Source: Citrobacter amalonaticus Y19
Lineage (GTDB): Bacteria; Pseudomonadota; Gammaproteobacteria; Enterobacterales; Enterobacteriaceae
Direction of reading: 5' to 3'
Assembly: GCF_000981805.1 (NCBI RefSeq)
Contig: NZ_CP011132.1
Span: 3,286,001-3,350,000 of the forward strand
DNA length: 64,000 nt
The notes under the pieces were generated by a model. The model made no database searches and was not told the origin of the DNA. It worked only from the letters and a program-made list of their open reading frames with translations. Positions 54,798 through 63,241 of this stretch are shown piece by piece. Positions within the stretch are counted from its first letter, which is position 1. Each line of letters opens with the position of its first letter. The translations under genes were made by a program, and so were the position numbers.

Positions 54798-55838
54798 ATG
54801 CAATATCACCGTATACCCCACAGCTCGCTTGAAGTTAGTACACTGGGGCTGGGCACAATGACGTTTGGTGAACAAAATAGCGAAGCCGACGCACATGCAC
54901 AGCTCAACTATGCCGTCGCCAACGGCATTAACCTGATCGACGTGGCCGAAATGTACCCGGTCCCGCCGCGCCCGGAAACCCAGGGGCTCACCGAAACTTA
55001 CGTCGGAAACTGGCTGGCCAAACAGGGCAACCGTGAAAAACTGATTGTCGCCTCCAAGGTCAGCGGCCCGTCGCGTAATAACGACAACAGCATTCGTCCG
55101 AACCAGGCACTGGATCGCAAGAACATCCGCGAAGCGCTGCACGACAGCCTGAAGCGTCTACAGACCGATTATCTGGATCTCTACCAGGTTCACTGGCCGC
55201 AGCGCCCGACCAACTGTTTTGGCAAGCTCGGTTATAGCTGGACCGACGCCGCGCCGGTGGTGTCGCTGCTGGATACGCTGGATGCGCTGGCCGAGTTTCA
55301 GCGCGCGGGTAAGATTCGCTACATCGGCGTCTCAAATGAAACGGCCTTTGGCGTCATGCGCTATCTGCATCTGGCGGATAAGCATGACCTGCCGCGTATT
55401 GTCACCATCCAGAATCCTTACAGCCTGGTCAACCGTAGTTTTGAAGTGGGACTGGCGGAAGTGAGCCAGTATGAAGGCGTCGAACTGCTGGCCTATTCCT
55501 GTCTGGGATTTGGCACGCTGACCGGTAAATACCTGAACGGTGCGAAACCGGCCGGGGCGCGCAATACGCTGTTTAGTCGTTTTACCCGCTACAGCGGCGA
55601 GCAGACGCAAAAAGCCGTGGCCGCGTATGTGGAGATAGCCAGACGCCATAACCTCGATCCGGCGCAGATGGCGCTGGCATTCGTTCGTCGTCAGCCGTTT
55701 GTTGCCAGTACGCTGCTTGGCGCCACCACGATGGAACAGCTGAAAACCAACGTTGAGAGCTTACATCTGCAATTAAGCGAAGAGGTGTTGGCGGAAATTG
55801 AAGCGGTGCATCAGGTTTACACCTATCCTGCACCGTAA
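54798..55838 (+). CDS. tas: Aldo-keto reductase Tas
   Basis: NADP(H)-dependent aldo-keto reductase; in E. coli it can relieve tyrosine auxotrophy of certain mutants, physiological substrate unknown. 346 residues of TIM-barrel type starting MQYHRIPHSSLEVSTLGLGTMTFG; active-site Tyr in DVAEMYP, Lys in IVASKVSGP and His in YQVHWPQRP; NADP-binding LLGATTMEQLKTNV at the end. Terminator hairpin at 55845-55868. Confidence 0.95.
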   Translation: MQYHRIPHSSLEVSTLGLGTMTFGEQNSEADAHAQLNYAVANGINLIDVAEMYPVPPRPETQGLTETYVGNWLAKQGNREKLIVASKVSGPSRNNDNSIRPNQALDRKNIREALHDSLKRLQTDYLDLYQVHWPQRPTNCFGKLGYSWTDAAPVVSLLDTLDALAEFQRAGKIRYIGVSNETAFGVMRYLHLADKHDLPRIVTIQNPYSLVNRSFEVGLAEVSQYEGVELLAYSCLGFGTLTGKYLNGAKPAGARNTLFSRFTRYSGEQTQKAVAAYVEIARRHNLDPAQMALAFVRRQPFVASTLLGATTMEQLKTNVESLHLQLSEEVLAEIEAVHQVYTYPAP

Positions 55839-55844
55839 CAGACG

Positions 55845-55868
55845 CGCGCCGGAGGATATTCCGGCGCG
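55845..55868. terminator. Hairpin between tas and lplT
   Basis: CGCGCCGG and CCGGCGCG around an 8-nt loop, between the convergent tas and lplT genes; no long T run, but it probably closes both transcripts. Confidence 0.7.
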
Positions 55869-55872
55869 TTGA

Positions 55873-57069
55873 TTATGCCTGACGGCGCTGCCAGATCCAC
55901 AGCGCCGCAATGGCCAGCGCGAACAGACCGCCAAAACCGATCCCCACGGCAATGACCGGGATCCCTACCCACACCGCCAGCGAGTAGAGCCCCAGCATCA
56001 ACAGCATCGCGCTGTTCTCACCGAGGTTCTGTACCGCGATAGCATTACCCGCGCCGACGCTCTTCTTACCGCGCTCCTGCAACAGCGCATTCAGCGGTAC
56101 CACAAAGAAACCACCCAGTACGCCGATCAGCATCAGCAGCGCATAAGCAGGTAGCAGCGCGTGTTGCAGAGAAAAAATCAGCACGACGACGCCAATCAGG
56201 ATCCCCGCAGGCATGCAGCGCACCACGGTATCCAGCGTCACCAGTCTGGCAGCGGCCCCCGCCCCGGCCACAATACCGATCGCGACCATCGCGTTAAGAT
56301 AGGTTGGCGTGGCGTTATCGGTAATACCTAACGCCACCGGCACCCACAGCACCAGCAGGAAACGCAGCGTCACCCCCGCGCCCCAGAACAGACTGGTGCC
56401 CACCAGCGAGAAACGTGTTTCGCCGTTGCGCCACAGAGAAACACAGGCGCAGAAGAAACTGCGGGTCATTTTCGCCAGATGCCAGGACTGCCCAGGACGC
56501 GCGGCGGGCAGTTTGGGAATAGAGAGGTTTGCCACCACGGCACCGGCGTAGGCCAGCGCACAGGCGACCAGTGCAGCAATGACATGCCAGTCGGCCAGCA
56601 CCCCACCCGCCACCGAGCCAAGCAGGATCGCCGCAATGGTGGATGCTTCCATCAGACCGTTAGCTTTCACCAGCTTATCGCCGGTCGTCAGTTCACCCAG
56701 AATACCGTATTTGGCCGGTGAGTAAGCCGCTGCGCCAACCCCCACCAGCGTATAGCCGATAAACGGATTGAAGCCAAAGCAGATGCTTGCCGCCCCCAGC
56801 AGTTTCAGGCCGTTGGCGAACATCATCACCCGGCCTTTGGCAAAGCTGTCAGCGACCTGACCCACAAACGGCGCAAACAGGATGTAAGCGCCCACAAACA
56901 CCATTTGCAGAATCGGCTGACTCCAGTCCGGATAGAACTGCTCCTTCAGCAGCGCCAGCGTGGCAAACAGCAGGGCGTTATCGCCAAACGCCGAGAGAAA
57001 CTGCGCCGCGATAACCGACATCATTCCTTTCGACCAGACAGAGGTATTGGTATGTACTGACTCAGGCAT
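55873..57069 (-). CDS. lplT: Lysophospholipid transporter LplT
   Basis: Inner-membrane MFS flippase moving lysophospholipids inward for reacylation by Aas. 398 residues from ATG 57069 (MPESVHTNTSVWSKGMMSVI); about 12 TM segments; typical LLGAASICFG and VPLNALLQERGKKSVGAGNA. Overlaps the aas stop by 8 bp; aas-lplT is one unit. Confidence 0.96.
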   Translation of the reverse strand: MPESVHTNTSVWSKGMMSVIAAQFLSAFGDNALLFATLALLKEQFYPDWSQPILQMVFVGAYILFAPFVGQVADSFAKGRVMMFANGLKLLGAASICFGFNPFIGYTLVGVGAAAYSPAKYGILGELTTGDKLVKANGLMEASTIAAILLGSVAGGVLADWHVIAALVACALAYAGAVVANLSIPKLPAARPGQSWHLAKMTRSFFCACVSLWRNGETRFSLVGTSLFWGAGVTLRFLLVLWVPVALGITDNATPTYLNAMVAIGIVAGAGAAARLVTLDTVVRCMPAGILIGVVVLIFSLQHALLPAYALLMLIGVLGGFFVVPLNALLQERGKKSVGAGNAIAVQNLGENSAMLLMLGLYSLAVWVGIPVIAVGIGFGGLFALAIAALWIWQRRQA

Positions 57070-59221
57070 TTTGTTTTTCCGGATCATCAACCCAGCTTTT
57101 CAGCGTCACGAAATCCGGCTTACCGCTGCCGAGTAACGGGAGTTGTTTCAGGTAACGGATATCGCGCGGCACCGCCAGTTCCGGGATGCCGTGCGCGCGG
57201 GCGTACTGCTGTAAAACGTCACGCGTCAGTTCGCTGTCGGTGGTAAAGAGCACCAGCGCTTCGCCTTTGCTGGCATCACTCTTGATAGCCGTTGCATGCA
57301 TTTTCTCCGGCGACACGCCGAGCGCCAGCTGCTCCACCATCTCCAGTGAGACCATCTCGCCGGCAATTTTCGCAAAGCGTTTGGCGCGTCCCTGAATCTG
57401 CACGAATCCCTGTTCATCAAAGCGCACGATATCACCGGTGTCATACCAGCCGCGCTCCAGTTCTCCCGCGGCATTTTCCGCCGCCGGCACTTCCAGCACG
57501 CCCGGTTTTTCCACGCGCAGGTAACCGTTCATGATGTTTGGCCCTTTCAGTTGCAAACGACCGCCTTCTTCAATGCCGGGGATAGCCAGCAGGCGCGCAT
57601 CCATGCCGGGCAGGATCCGCCCAACGGTACCGGGCTTCGCTGCCATCGGGACGTTAATCGACACCACCGGCGCGCATTCCGTCACGCCGTAACCTTCGAG
57701 AATGCGCAGACCAAACTTGTCCTGCCAGAGCTGTTTTGTACTCTCCTGGAGTTTTTCCGCTCCCGCCACCACATAGCGCAGGCGATAAAAATCATACGGA
57801 TTGGCAAAGCGCGCATAGTTCCCGAGGAACGTGGAGGTGCCGAACAGCACCGTGCAGTTCCGGTCGTAAACCAGTTCCGGCACAATGCGATAATGCAGCG
57901 GACTGGGGTAGAGGAACACGTCAGCGCCGGTGAGCAACGGCGTAAACAGCCCCACCGTCAGGCCGAAGGAGTGAAACAGCGGCAGCGCCGACATAAAGCG
58001 GTCATTGGCGGTGAAGTCAGCAATGGTTTTGATCTGCTCGACGTTAGCCAGCAGGCTCTTGTGGCTATGCACCACGCCCTTTGGATGGCCTTCAGAGCCC
58101 GAGGTAAAGAGGATCACCGCCGCCTCTTCCGGCTGCTGTTTGACCTGCGCCCGATGCGGCATCAGCAGGTGCGCAAAGATCCACAGCTTGTCTGCCGTGG
58201 TCACATCAGCTTTGAGATCTTCCAGATAGACCCAGCGAACCTGCGTCAGTTGCTCCGGCAGGTGCCAGAGTTTGCCTTTATCCAGGAACTGACGGGAGGT
58301 AAAAATGGTTTTGATATCCGCGGCGGTGATGGCGCTGGTCAGCCCTTTGACGCCCGCCGTGTAGTTCATCATTGCCGGGATACGACGGCGAGACACCGCG
58401 CCGAAAATCACCGCCGCGCTGATGGCTGCATTCGGCAGCATCAGGCCAATTTTTTCGCCTTCAGCGCTGTATTTCTCCAGAATACGCCCGACAAACAGCG
58501 TCTTAGTGAGCAACTGTCGGTAGCTTTCCGGCTTGAAGTTGATGTCTTCGATACAGTGTTTACCTGCGCCATAGCGATGCTTCGCCGCCAGCAGCGATTC
58601 ATACAGCGTTTCGCGTGGGCGCACCGCCATTCGCGCTTCCATCATTTTTTGATGCAGCATTTCGCCCGCAATTTTACGACGATCGCGTGCGCTCGGCGCG
58701 TCGGGCATAGGCAGATGGGTTGGCGGTAAAATATGCAGATGGATCTGCGGGAAGAATCGACGTTTCACCAGCCCTTTCAGGCGACTAAAATGGGTGAGCT
58801 CAGCCCCTTCAATTCGTACCGGCACCAGCGTCGCGCCGGATTTCGCGGCGACAAATCCGGCACCGTCGTAGATTTTCATTAGCGAGCCGCTTACCGAAAT
58901 GCGCCCCTCCGGGAAAATCACCACCGGTCGCCCCTGCTCGATCAGACGAACCAGATGTTTAATCGCCATCGGCTTCGTCGGATCGAGCGGCACAAAATCA
59001 ATCAGCGAGGTTAACCAGCGCATGTACCACTTCTGGCTAATCGAGGTGTAGACCGCAAACACCGGGCGTACCGGTAGAAACAACGCCAGCAGAATACCGT
59101 CGATGAAAGAGACGTGGTTGGGGGTGATTAAGACGCGCTCTCCTTGCAACGCCTGCATATCCCCCGTCACGCGTACCCGGTAGAGCACACGGCACAGGTT
59201 ACGGAAAAAGCCAAATAACAT
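57062..59221 (-). CDS. aas: Bifunctional acyltransferase/acyl-ACP synthetase Aas
   Basis: Reacylates 2-acyl-glycerophosphoethanolamine using acyl-ACP it makes itself. 719 residues: N-terminal PlsC-type domain with NHVSFID (His36, Asp41) and FPEGRISVSGS; C-terminal AMP-binding domain with ILFTSGSEGHPKGV near 370 and YDTGDIVRFDEQGFVQIQGR. Works with LplT in phospholipid repair. E. coli length 719. Confidence 0.97.
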   Translation of the reverse strand: MLFGFFRNLCRVLYRVRVTGDMQALQGERVLITPNHVSFIDGILLALFLPVRPVFAVYTSISQKWYMRWLTSLIDFVPLDPTKPMAIKHLVRLIEQGRPVVIFPEGRISVSGSLMKIYDGAGFVAAKSGATLVPVRIEGAELTHFSRLKGLVKRRFFPQIHLHILPPTHLPMPDAPSARDRRKIAGEMLHQKMMEARMAVRPRETLYESLLAAKHRYGAGKHCIEDINFKPESYRQLLTKTLFVGRILEKYSAEGEKIGLMLPNAAISAAVIFGAVSRRRIPAMMNYTAGVKGLTSAITAADIKTIFTSRQFLDKGKLWHLPEQLTQVRWVYLEDLKADVTTADKLWIFAHLLMPHRAQVKQQPEEAAVILFTSGSEGHPKGVVHSHKSLLANVEQIKTIADFTANDRFMSALPLFHSFGLTVGLFTPLLTGADVFLYPSPLHYRIVPELVYDRNCTVLFGTSTFLGNYARFANPYDFYRLRYVVAGAEKLQESTKQLWQDKFGLRILEGYGVTECAPVVSINVPMAAKPGTVGRILPGMDARLLAIPGIEEGGRLQLKGPNIMNGYLRVEKPGVLEVPAAENAAGELERGWYDTGDIVRFDEQGFVQIQGRAKRFAKIAGEMVSLEMVEQLALGVSPEKMHATAIKSDASKGEALVLFTTDSELTRDVLQQYARAHGIPELAVPRDIRYLKQLPLLGSGKPDFVTLKSWVDDPEKQNA

Positions 59222-59307
59222 TTCAACTCCCTTTGCGCACGATTCGGTAAAATAATGGTGGCAGATTACACGAACAAGGCAACAGGAGCGACAGTAAAGT
59301 CGGGGCG

Positions 59308-59395
59308 AAAAAAAACCTGCGCATCCGCGCAGGTTGGTGCAAGAGACAGAGTACGAAGAGCGTACCGAATAATCTCACCAATCAATACCTCTGGG
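59308..59395 (-). ncRNA. omrA: OmrA small RNA
   Basis: Hfq-binding sRNA of the OmpR/EnvZ regulon, repressing outer-membrane proteins such as OmpT and TonB-dependent receptors. 88 nt on the minus strand, 5' CCCAGAGGTATTGATTGGTG, terminator AACCTGCGCGGATGCGCAGGTT followed by T8. Matches E. coli OmrA and lies between aas and omrB. Confidence 0.95.
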
Positions 59396-59511
59396 ATCTT
59401 GATTGTGGTCGGTACGTGACCGCTTCGCCAGCGAGAAAACGCAAAGGAATGAAGGGAAATGCAACCAGTTGTGTAAATTATCGCTTACTGTTACAGATTG
59501 CGGAAATCGCA

Positions 59512-59595
59512 AAAAAAAACCTGCGCAACTGGCGCAGGTTGGTGTAATTCGTGTGCTCAACCCGAAAGTTGACTTCACCTATCAATACCTCTGGG
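59512..59595 (-). ncRNA. omrB: OmrB small RNA
   Basis: Sibling of OmrA sharing the first ~20 nt (CCCAGAGGTATTGATAGGTG) and the 3' terminator, but with a different middle (AACTTTCGGGTTGAGC). About 84 nt on the minus strand. 117 bp separate it from omrA. Confidence 0.93.
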
Positions 59596-59780
59596 ATCTC
59601 AACTTTATCAAGCCGCCAGGAAACGTCGCCAGCGAACAATCGCAACAGCCCTTCGCAAAGTGTAACTAATGGTTTGCATCTTTCGATTTTTGTCTTAATT
59701 CCGAGGGTGTTGCTCACATTTGCCGCGTCGTAACAGGCAATCTGCTTGAACCAGCAGACGTTTTCCGTAACACTGACTGA

Positions 59781-59796
59781 ATGTAAGCGTTTACCC
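59781..59796. promoter_or_regulatory. GalR operator upstream of galR
   Basis: ATGTAAGCGTTTACCC matches the GalR/GalS operator GTGTAANCGNTTACAC in most positions, 15 bp before the galR ATG, consistent with autoregulation. Confidence 0.75.
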
Positions 59797-59811
59797 ACAA
59801 TAGGTACTGTC

Positions 59812-60840
59812 ATGGCGACCATAAAGGATGTAGCCCGACTGGCTGGTGTATCAGTCGCCACCGTTTCCCGCGTCATCAACGATTCCCCCAAAGCCAGCGA
59901 GGCGTCGCGCCTGGCGGTGACCAGTGCGATGGAGTCACTCAGCTACCATCCCAACGCCAACGCGCGTGCGCTGGCGCAGCAGTCCACCGAGACCATAGGT
60001 CTGGTGGTTGGCGATGTTTCCGACCCTTTTTTCGGCGCGATGGTGAAAGCCGTGGAGCAAGTCTCCTATAACACCGGCAATTTTTTACTGATTGGCAACG
60101 GCTACCATAATGAACAAAAAGAGCGTCAGGCGATCGAGCAGCTCATTCGTCACCGCTGCGCCGCGCTTGTCGTTCACGCCAAGATGATCCCGGATGCCGA
60201 TCTGGCGTCATTAATGAAGCAAATTCCCGGCATGGTGCTGATCAACCGGATCCTGCCTGGTTTCGAACAACGCTGCGTGGCGCTGGATGACCGCTACGGC
60301 GCCTGGCTGGCGACTCGTCACCTGATCCAACAGGGCCACACTCGCATTGGCTATCTCTGCTCGAATCACTCCATTTCGGATGCGGAAGATCGTCTTAAAG
60401 GCTATTACGATGCCCTTGAAGAGAGCCATCTCCCGGTGAACGATCGCCTTGTGACGTTTGGCGAACCGGATGAGAGCGGCGGAGAGCAGGCGATGACCGA
60501 ACTGCTGGGTCGCGGCAGAAACTTCACTGCAGTAGCCTGTTATAACGACTCCATGGCCGCAGGCGCAATGGGCGTGTTGAATGATAACGGTGTGGACGTC
60601 CCGGCGGAGATCTCGCTGATAGGCTTTGATGATGTGCTGGTTTCACGTTACGTTCGCCCGCGACTGACCACCGTGCGTTATCCCATCGTGACGATGGCAA
60701 CGCAGGCCGCAGAGCTGGCGCTCGCGCTGGCGGAAAAGCGCCCGCTGCCGGATGTCATCCATGTCTTCAGCCCGACGCTGGTCCGCCGCCATTCCGTGAC
60801 GACGCCAGTGGAGTCGGGCAATGCGCCATCAAACGAGTAA
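59812..60840 (+). CDS. galR: Galactose operon repressor GalR
   Basis: LacI-family repressor of the gal regulon, induced by D-galactose. 342 residues from ATG 59812 (MATIKDVARLAGVSVATVSR); the upstream in-frame ATG is not conserved. HTH at 3-24, hinge LAQQ near 55, effector domain to the end. Length as E. coli (343). The next gene starts 13 bp later. Confidence 0.96.
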   Translation: MATIKDVARLAGVSVATVSRVINDSPKASEASRLAVTSAMESLSYHPNANARALAQQSTETIGLVVGDVSDPFFGAMVKAVEQVSYNTGNFLLIGNGYHNEQKERQAIEQLIRHRCAALVVHAKMIPDADLASLMKQIPGMVLINRILPGFEQRCVALDDRYGAWLATRHLIQQGHTRIGYLCSNHSISDAEDRLKGYYDALEESHLPVNDRLVTFGEPDESGGEQAMTELLGRGRNFTAVACYNDSMAAGAMGVLNDNGVDVPAEISLIGFDDVLVSRYVRPRLTTVRYPIVTMATQAAELALALAEKRPLPDVIHVFSPTLVRRHSVTTPVESGNAPSNE

Positions 60841-60853
60841 TCAGGAACGCGTC

Positions 60854-61870
60854 ATGATAACAATGCTGGATGTTTCCCGTCGTGCCGGTGTCTCGAAAGC
60901 CACCGTTTCTCGCGTGCTGAACGGCACCGGTCAGGTTAAAGAGAGTACACGTCAGAAAGTGTTTAAGGCGATGCAAGCGCTGGATTATCGTCCAAACTTT
61001 CTGGCTCGCTCGCTGGCGAACCGAACCAGCAACAGCATTGGACTGGTGGTGTCGACCTTTGATGGTTTCTACTTTGGCCGCCTGCTACAGCAGGCCTCAC
61101 GGCAGACTGAATCTCACGGCAAGCAGTTGATTGTCACCGATGGTCACGATACGCCGGAGCGCGAACAAGAAGCGGTGCAGATGCTGGCTGACCGGCAGTG
61201 TGACGCCATCATTCTCTACACCCGCTATATGAGCGAAAAGGCGATTCTGGCGCTGGCGGATTCGATTACGATGCCGTTGATTATCATCAACCGCGACGTC
61301 AGCCTCGCCCGCGAACGCGCCATCTTTTTTGAACAGGAAGACGCGGCATTTCAGGCGGTGGACTACCTGATTTCCCAAGGGCACCGCGAGATCGCCTGTA
61401 TTACCGTGCCGGGACACACGCCGACCGGGAAGTCACGTCTGATGGGCTATCGTAAGGCGCTGGAGAAAAACGGTATCGCCTGGGATCCGGCGAAGGTGAA
61501 GTATGGCGATTCCAGCATGACGCGCGGCTATGACGCCTGTAATGAACTGCTTCAGGAAGGAGTGACGTTCAGCGCCCTGTTCGCCTGTAACGACGATATG
61601 GCGCTGGGCGCATCGAAAGCCCTGCATCAGGCCGGGCTTAACATTCCGCAGGATGTGTCGCTGTTTGGGTTTGACGATGCGCCGAGTGCAAAATGGCTTG
61701 AGCCGGGACTGTCGACGGTTTATCTCCCCATCGACACGATGATCACCACCGCAATCGACCAGGCGATCCGCATGGTCAATGGCGAAGACGTTGAACCGAT
61801 CCCGCCTTTTACCGGCACGCTGGTCTTGCGCGACTCGGTGACCACCGGCCCCTGGTTTGGCTTAAAATAA
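60854..61870 (+). CDS. LacI-family regulator, AscG-like, downstream of galR
   Basis: 338-residue predicted repressor from ATG 60854 (AGGAA upstream), MITMLDVSRRAGVSKATVSRV. HTH at 4-24, then an effector domain closest to AscG by recall (VSRVLNGTGQV, LIVTDGHDTPEREQEA, FGFDDAPSA). Not present at this site in E. coli K-12, but I recall a LacI-type gene here in Salmonella. Co-directional with galR. Its 3' end overlaps the convergent lysA stop by 9 bp. Target genes and effector unknown; a glycoside or galactoside is plausible. Confidence 0.88.
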   Translation: MITMLDVSRRAGVSKATVSRVLNGTGQVKESTRQKVFKAMQALDYRPNFLARSLANRTSNSIGLVVSTFDGFYFGRLLQQASRQTESHGKQLIVTDGHDTPEREQEAVQMLADRQCDAIILYTRYMSEKAILALADSITMPLIIINRDVSLARERAIFFEQEDAAFQAVDYLISQGHREIACITVPGHTPTGKSRLMGYRKALEKNGIAWDPAKVKYGDSSMTRGYDACNELLQEGVTFSALFACNDDMALGASKALHQAGLNIPQDVSLFGFDDAPSAKWLEPGLSTVYLPIDTMITTAIDQAIRMVNGEDVEPIPPFTGTLVLRDSVTTGPWFGLK

Positions 61871-63124
61871 CTCCAGCGCTAACAGCTCTTCAATGGTCTG
61901 GCGACGGCGAATCAGTCGCGCCTGACCGTTGTCAAATAGCACCTCCGGCAGCAGCGGACGGCTGTTGTAATTCGACGACATCGACGCACCGTACGCGCCG
62001 GTATCATGCAGTACCAGGTAATCTCCCGGTGCCACCACCGGCAGCGCGCGGGTCTCCACCTTGCCGCCCTCCTGTTGGGTAAAGACGTCGCCCGATTCAC
62101 ACAGCGGTCCTGCGACGACCGTGTCAACCTGCGGTGCATTTTCCAGTGAGCGACCATCCGCCGCCAGCGCGGTAATATGGTGATAACTGCCGTACATCGC
62201 CGGGCGCATCAGATCGTTAAAACCCGCATCCACCAGCACGAAATGGCGACTGCCCATCTGCTTCACGCTGCGAACCTGGGTGACCAGCACGCCTGACTGA
62301 GCAACGAGAAAACGTCCAGGCTCAATTTCCAGCTTCACATGATGCCCCAGATGACGGGCGATCTGCTCGCGCGCGGCGTTCCACAGGCCAAAATAATGCC
62401 GGGTGTCCACCGCCTCTTCGTCATCGTGATAAGGAATCGACAGGCCGCCACCAGCGGAGATCGCCTCCAGATCCTGACCAAAATCAACCACCTGACTCAC
62501 CATCGCGCCGCACACCTGCTCCAGATGGCCATAGTCAACGCCTGAACCAATGTGCATGTGAATACCGACAAGCTTCAGTTGATGACGCTGCATCACCGCC
62601 AGCGCCTGCGGCAAATCGGTATGCCAGATGCCGTGTTTACTGTTTTCGCCGCCGGTATTGGTTTTCTGGCTGTGACCATGACCAAAGCCCGGATTAACGC
62701 GCAGCCAGACGCGATGGCCCGGCGAGACGTGCCCAAGCTGATCGAGCATATCGACAGAACCGGCGTTGACCGGAATGCGCAATTCGCTGACGCGGGCCAG
62801 CGTAGCGCTATCAATCACATCGGCGGTAAAAACGATGTCATCCGGATGCGTTTGCGGATCGTATCCCGCCGCCAGCGCACGCTCGATTTCGCCTAATGAC
62901 ACGGAGTCCACTTTAACGCCCTGCTCACGCATTAAACGCAAAATATGAATATTGGAGCAGGCCTTCTGCGCGAAGCGCACCACATCAAACTGCTGTAACG
63001 CCGCAATCTGGCGACGAACGATCTGTGCGTCGTAAACCCAGACCGGACAGCCAAATTCAGCCGGCAACCTGAGCAGGTTTTCCGCGGTGAGATCGGTATC
63101 GGTGCAATACAGTGAATGAGGCAT
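61862..63124 (-). CDS. lysA: Diaminopimelate decarboxylase LysA
   Basis: PLP enzyme making L-lysine from meso-DAP, the last lysine step. 420 residues; PLP Lys54 in FAQKACSNIHILRL, phosphate loop SAGGGLSIPY, ligand region EPGRFLV and CESGDVF with the active Cys. Divergent from lysR, 117 bp between them. The 3' end overlaps the LacI-type gene by 9 bp. Confidence 0.97.
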   Translation of the reverse strand: MPHSLYCTDTDLTAENLLRLPAEFGCPVWVYDAQIVRRQIAALQQFDVVRFAQKACSNIHILRLMREQGVKVDSVSLGEIERALAAGYDPQTHPDDIVFTADVIDSATLARVSELRIPVNAGSVDMLDQLGHVSPGHRVWLRVNPGFGHGHSQKTNTGGENSKHGIWHTDLPQALAVMQRHQLKLVGIHMHIGSGVDYGHLEQVCGAMVSQVVDFGQDLEAISAGGGLSIPYHDDEEAVDTRHYFGLWNAAREQIARHLGHHVKLEIEPGRFLVAQSGVLVTQVRSVKQMGSRHFVLVDAGFNDLMRPAMYGSYHHITALAADGRSLENAPQVDTVVAGPLCESGDVFTQQEGGKVETRALPVVAPGDYLVLHDTGAYGASMSSNYNSRPLLPEVLFDNGQARLIRRRQTIEELLALELF

Positions 63125-63241
63125 AACGGGCTCCGGACATGACGTTTTTTATCATTACGCCACAGTGCGAAGAGAATAAAAAATATCGTTTTATATCGAC
63201 TCTATGCAAAAATGATATGGATTGAATCAAACGAGGTGACT
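63125..63241. promoter_or_regulatory. lysA-lysR divergent control region
   Basis: 117 bp between the two starts, AT-rich (AAAAATATCGTTTTATATCG), where LysR would bind with a T-N11-A type site; I could not fix one exactly. Confidence 0.6.

Larger units (their letters stand above)
59222..59811. other. aas-galR intergenic region with OmrA, OmrB and the galR operator
   Basis: 590 bp without a protein gene. Holds the two sibling sRNAs (minus strand) and the GalR operator. The short minus-strand frames over 59375-59891 are shadows of these RNAs. Confidence 0.8.

Noticed and set aside
57551..58729. 392-codon + strand frame inside aas
   Set aside because: Antisense of aas; the aas frame is fully conserved with catalytic motifs.
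59375..59891. Short ORFs around omrA/omrB
   Set aside because: They coincide with the sRNAs and the galR start region; no coding evidence.
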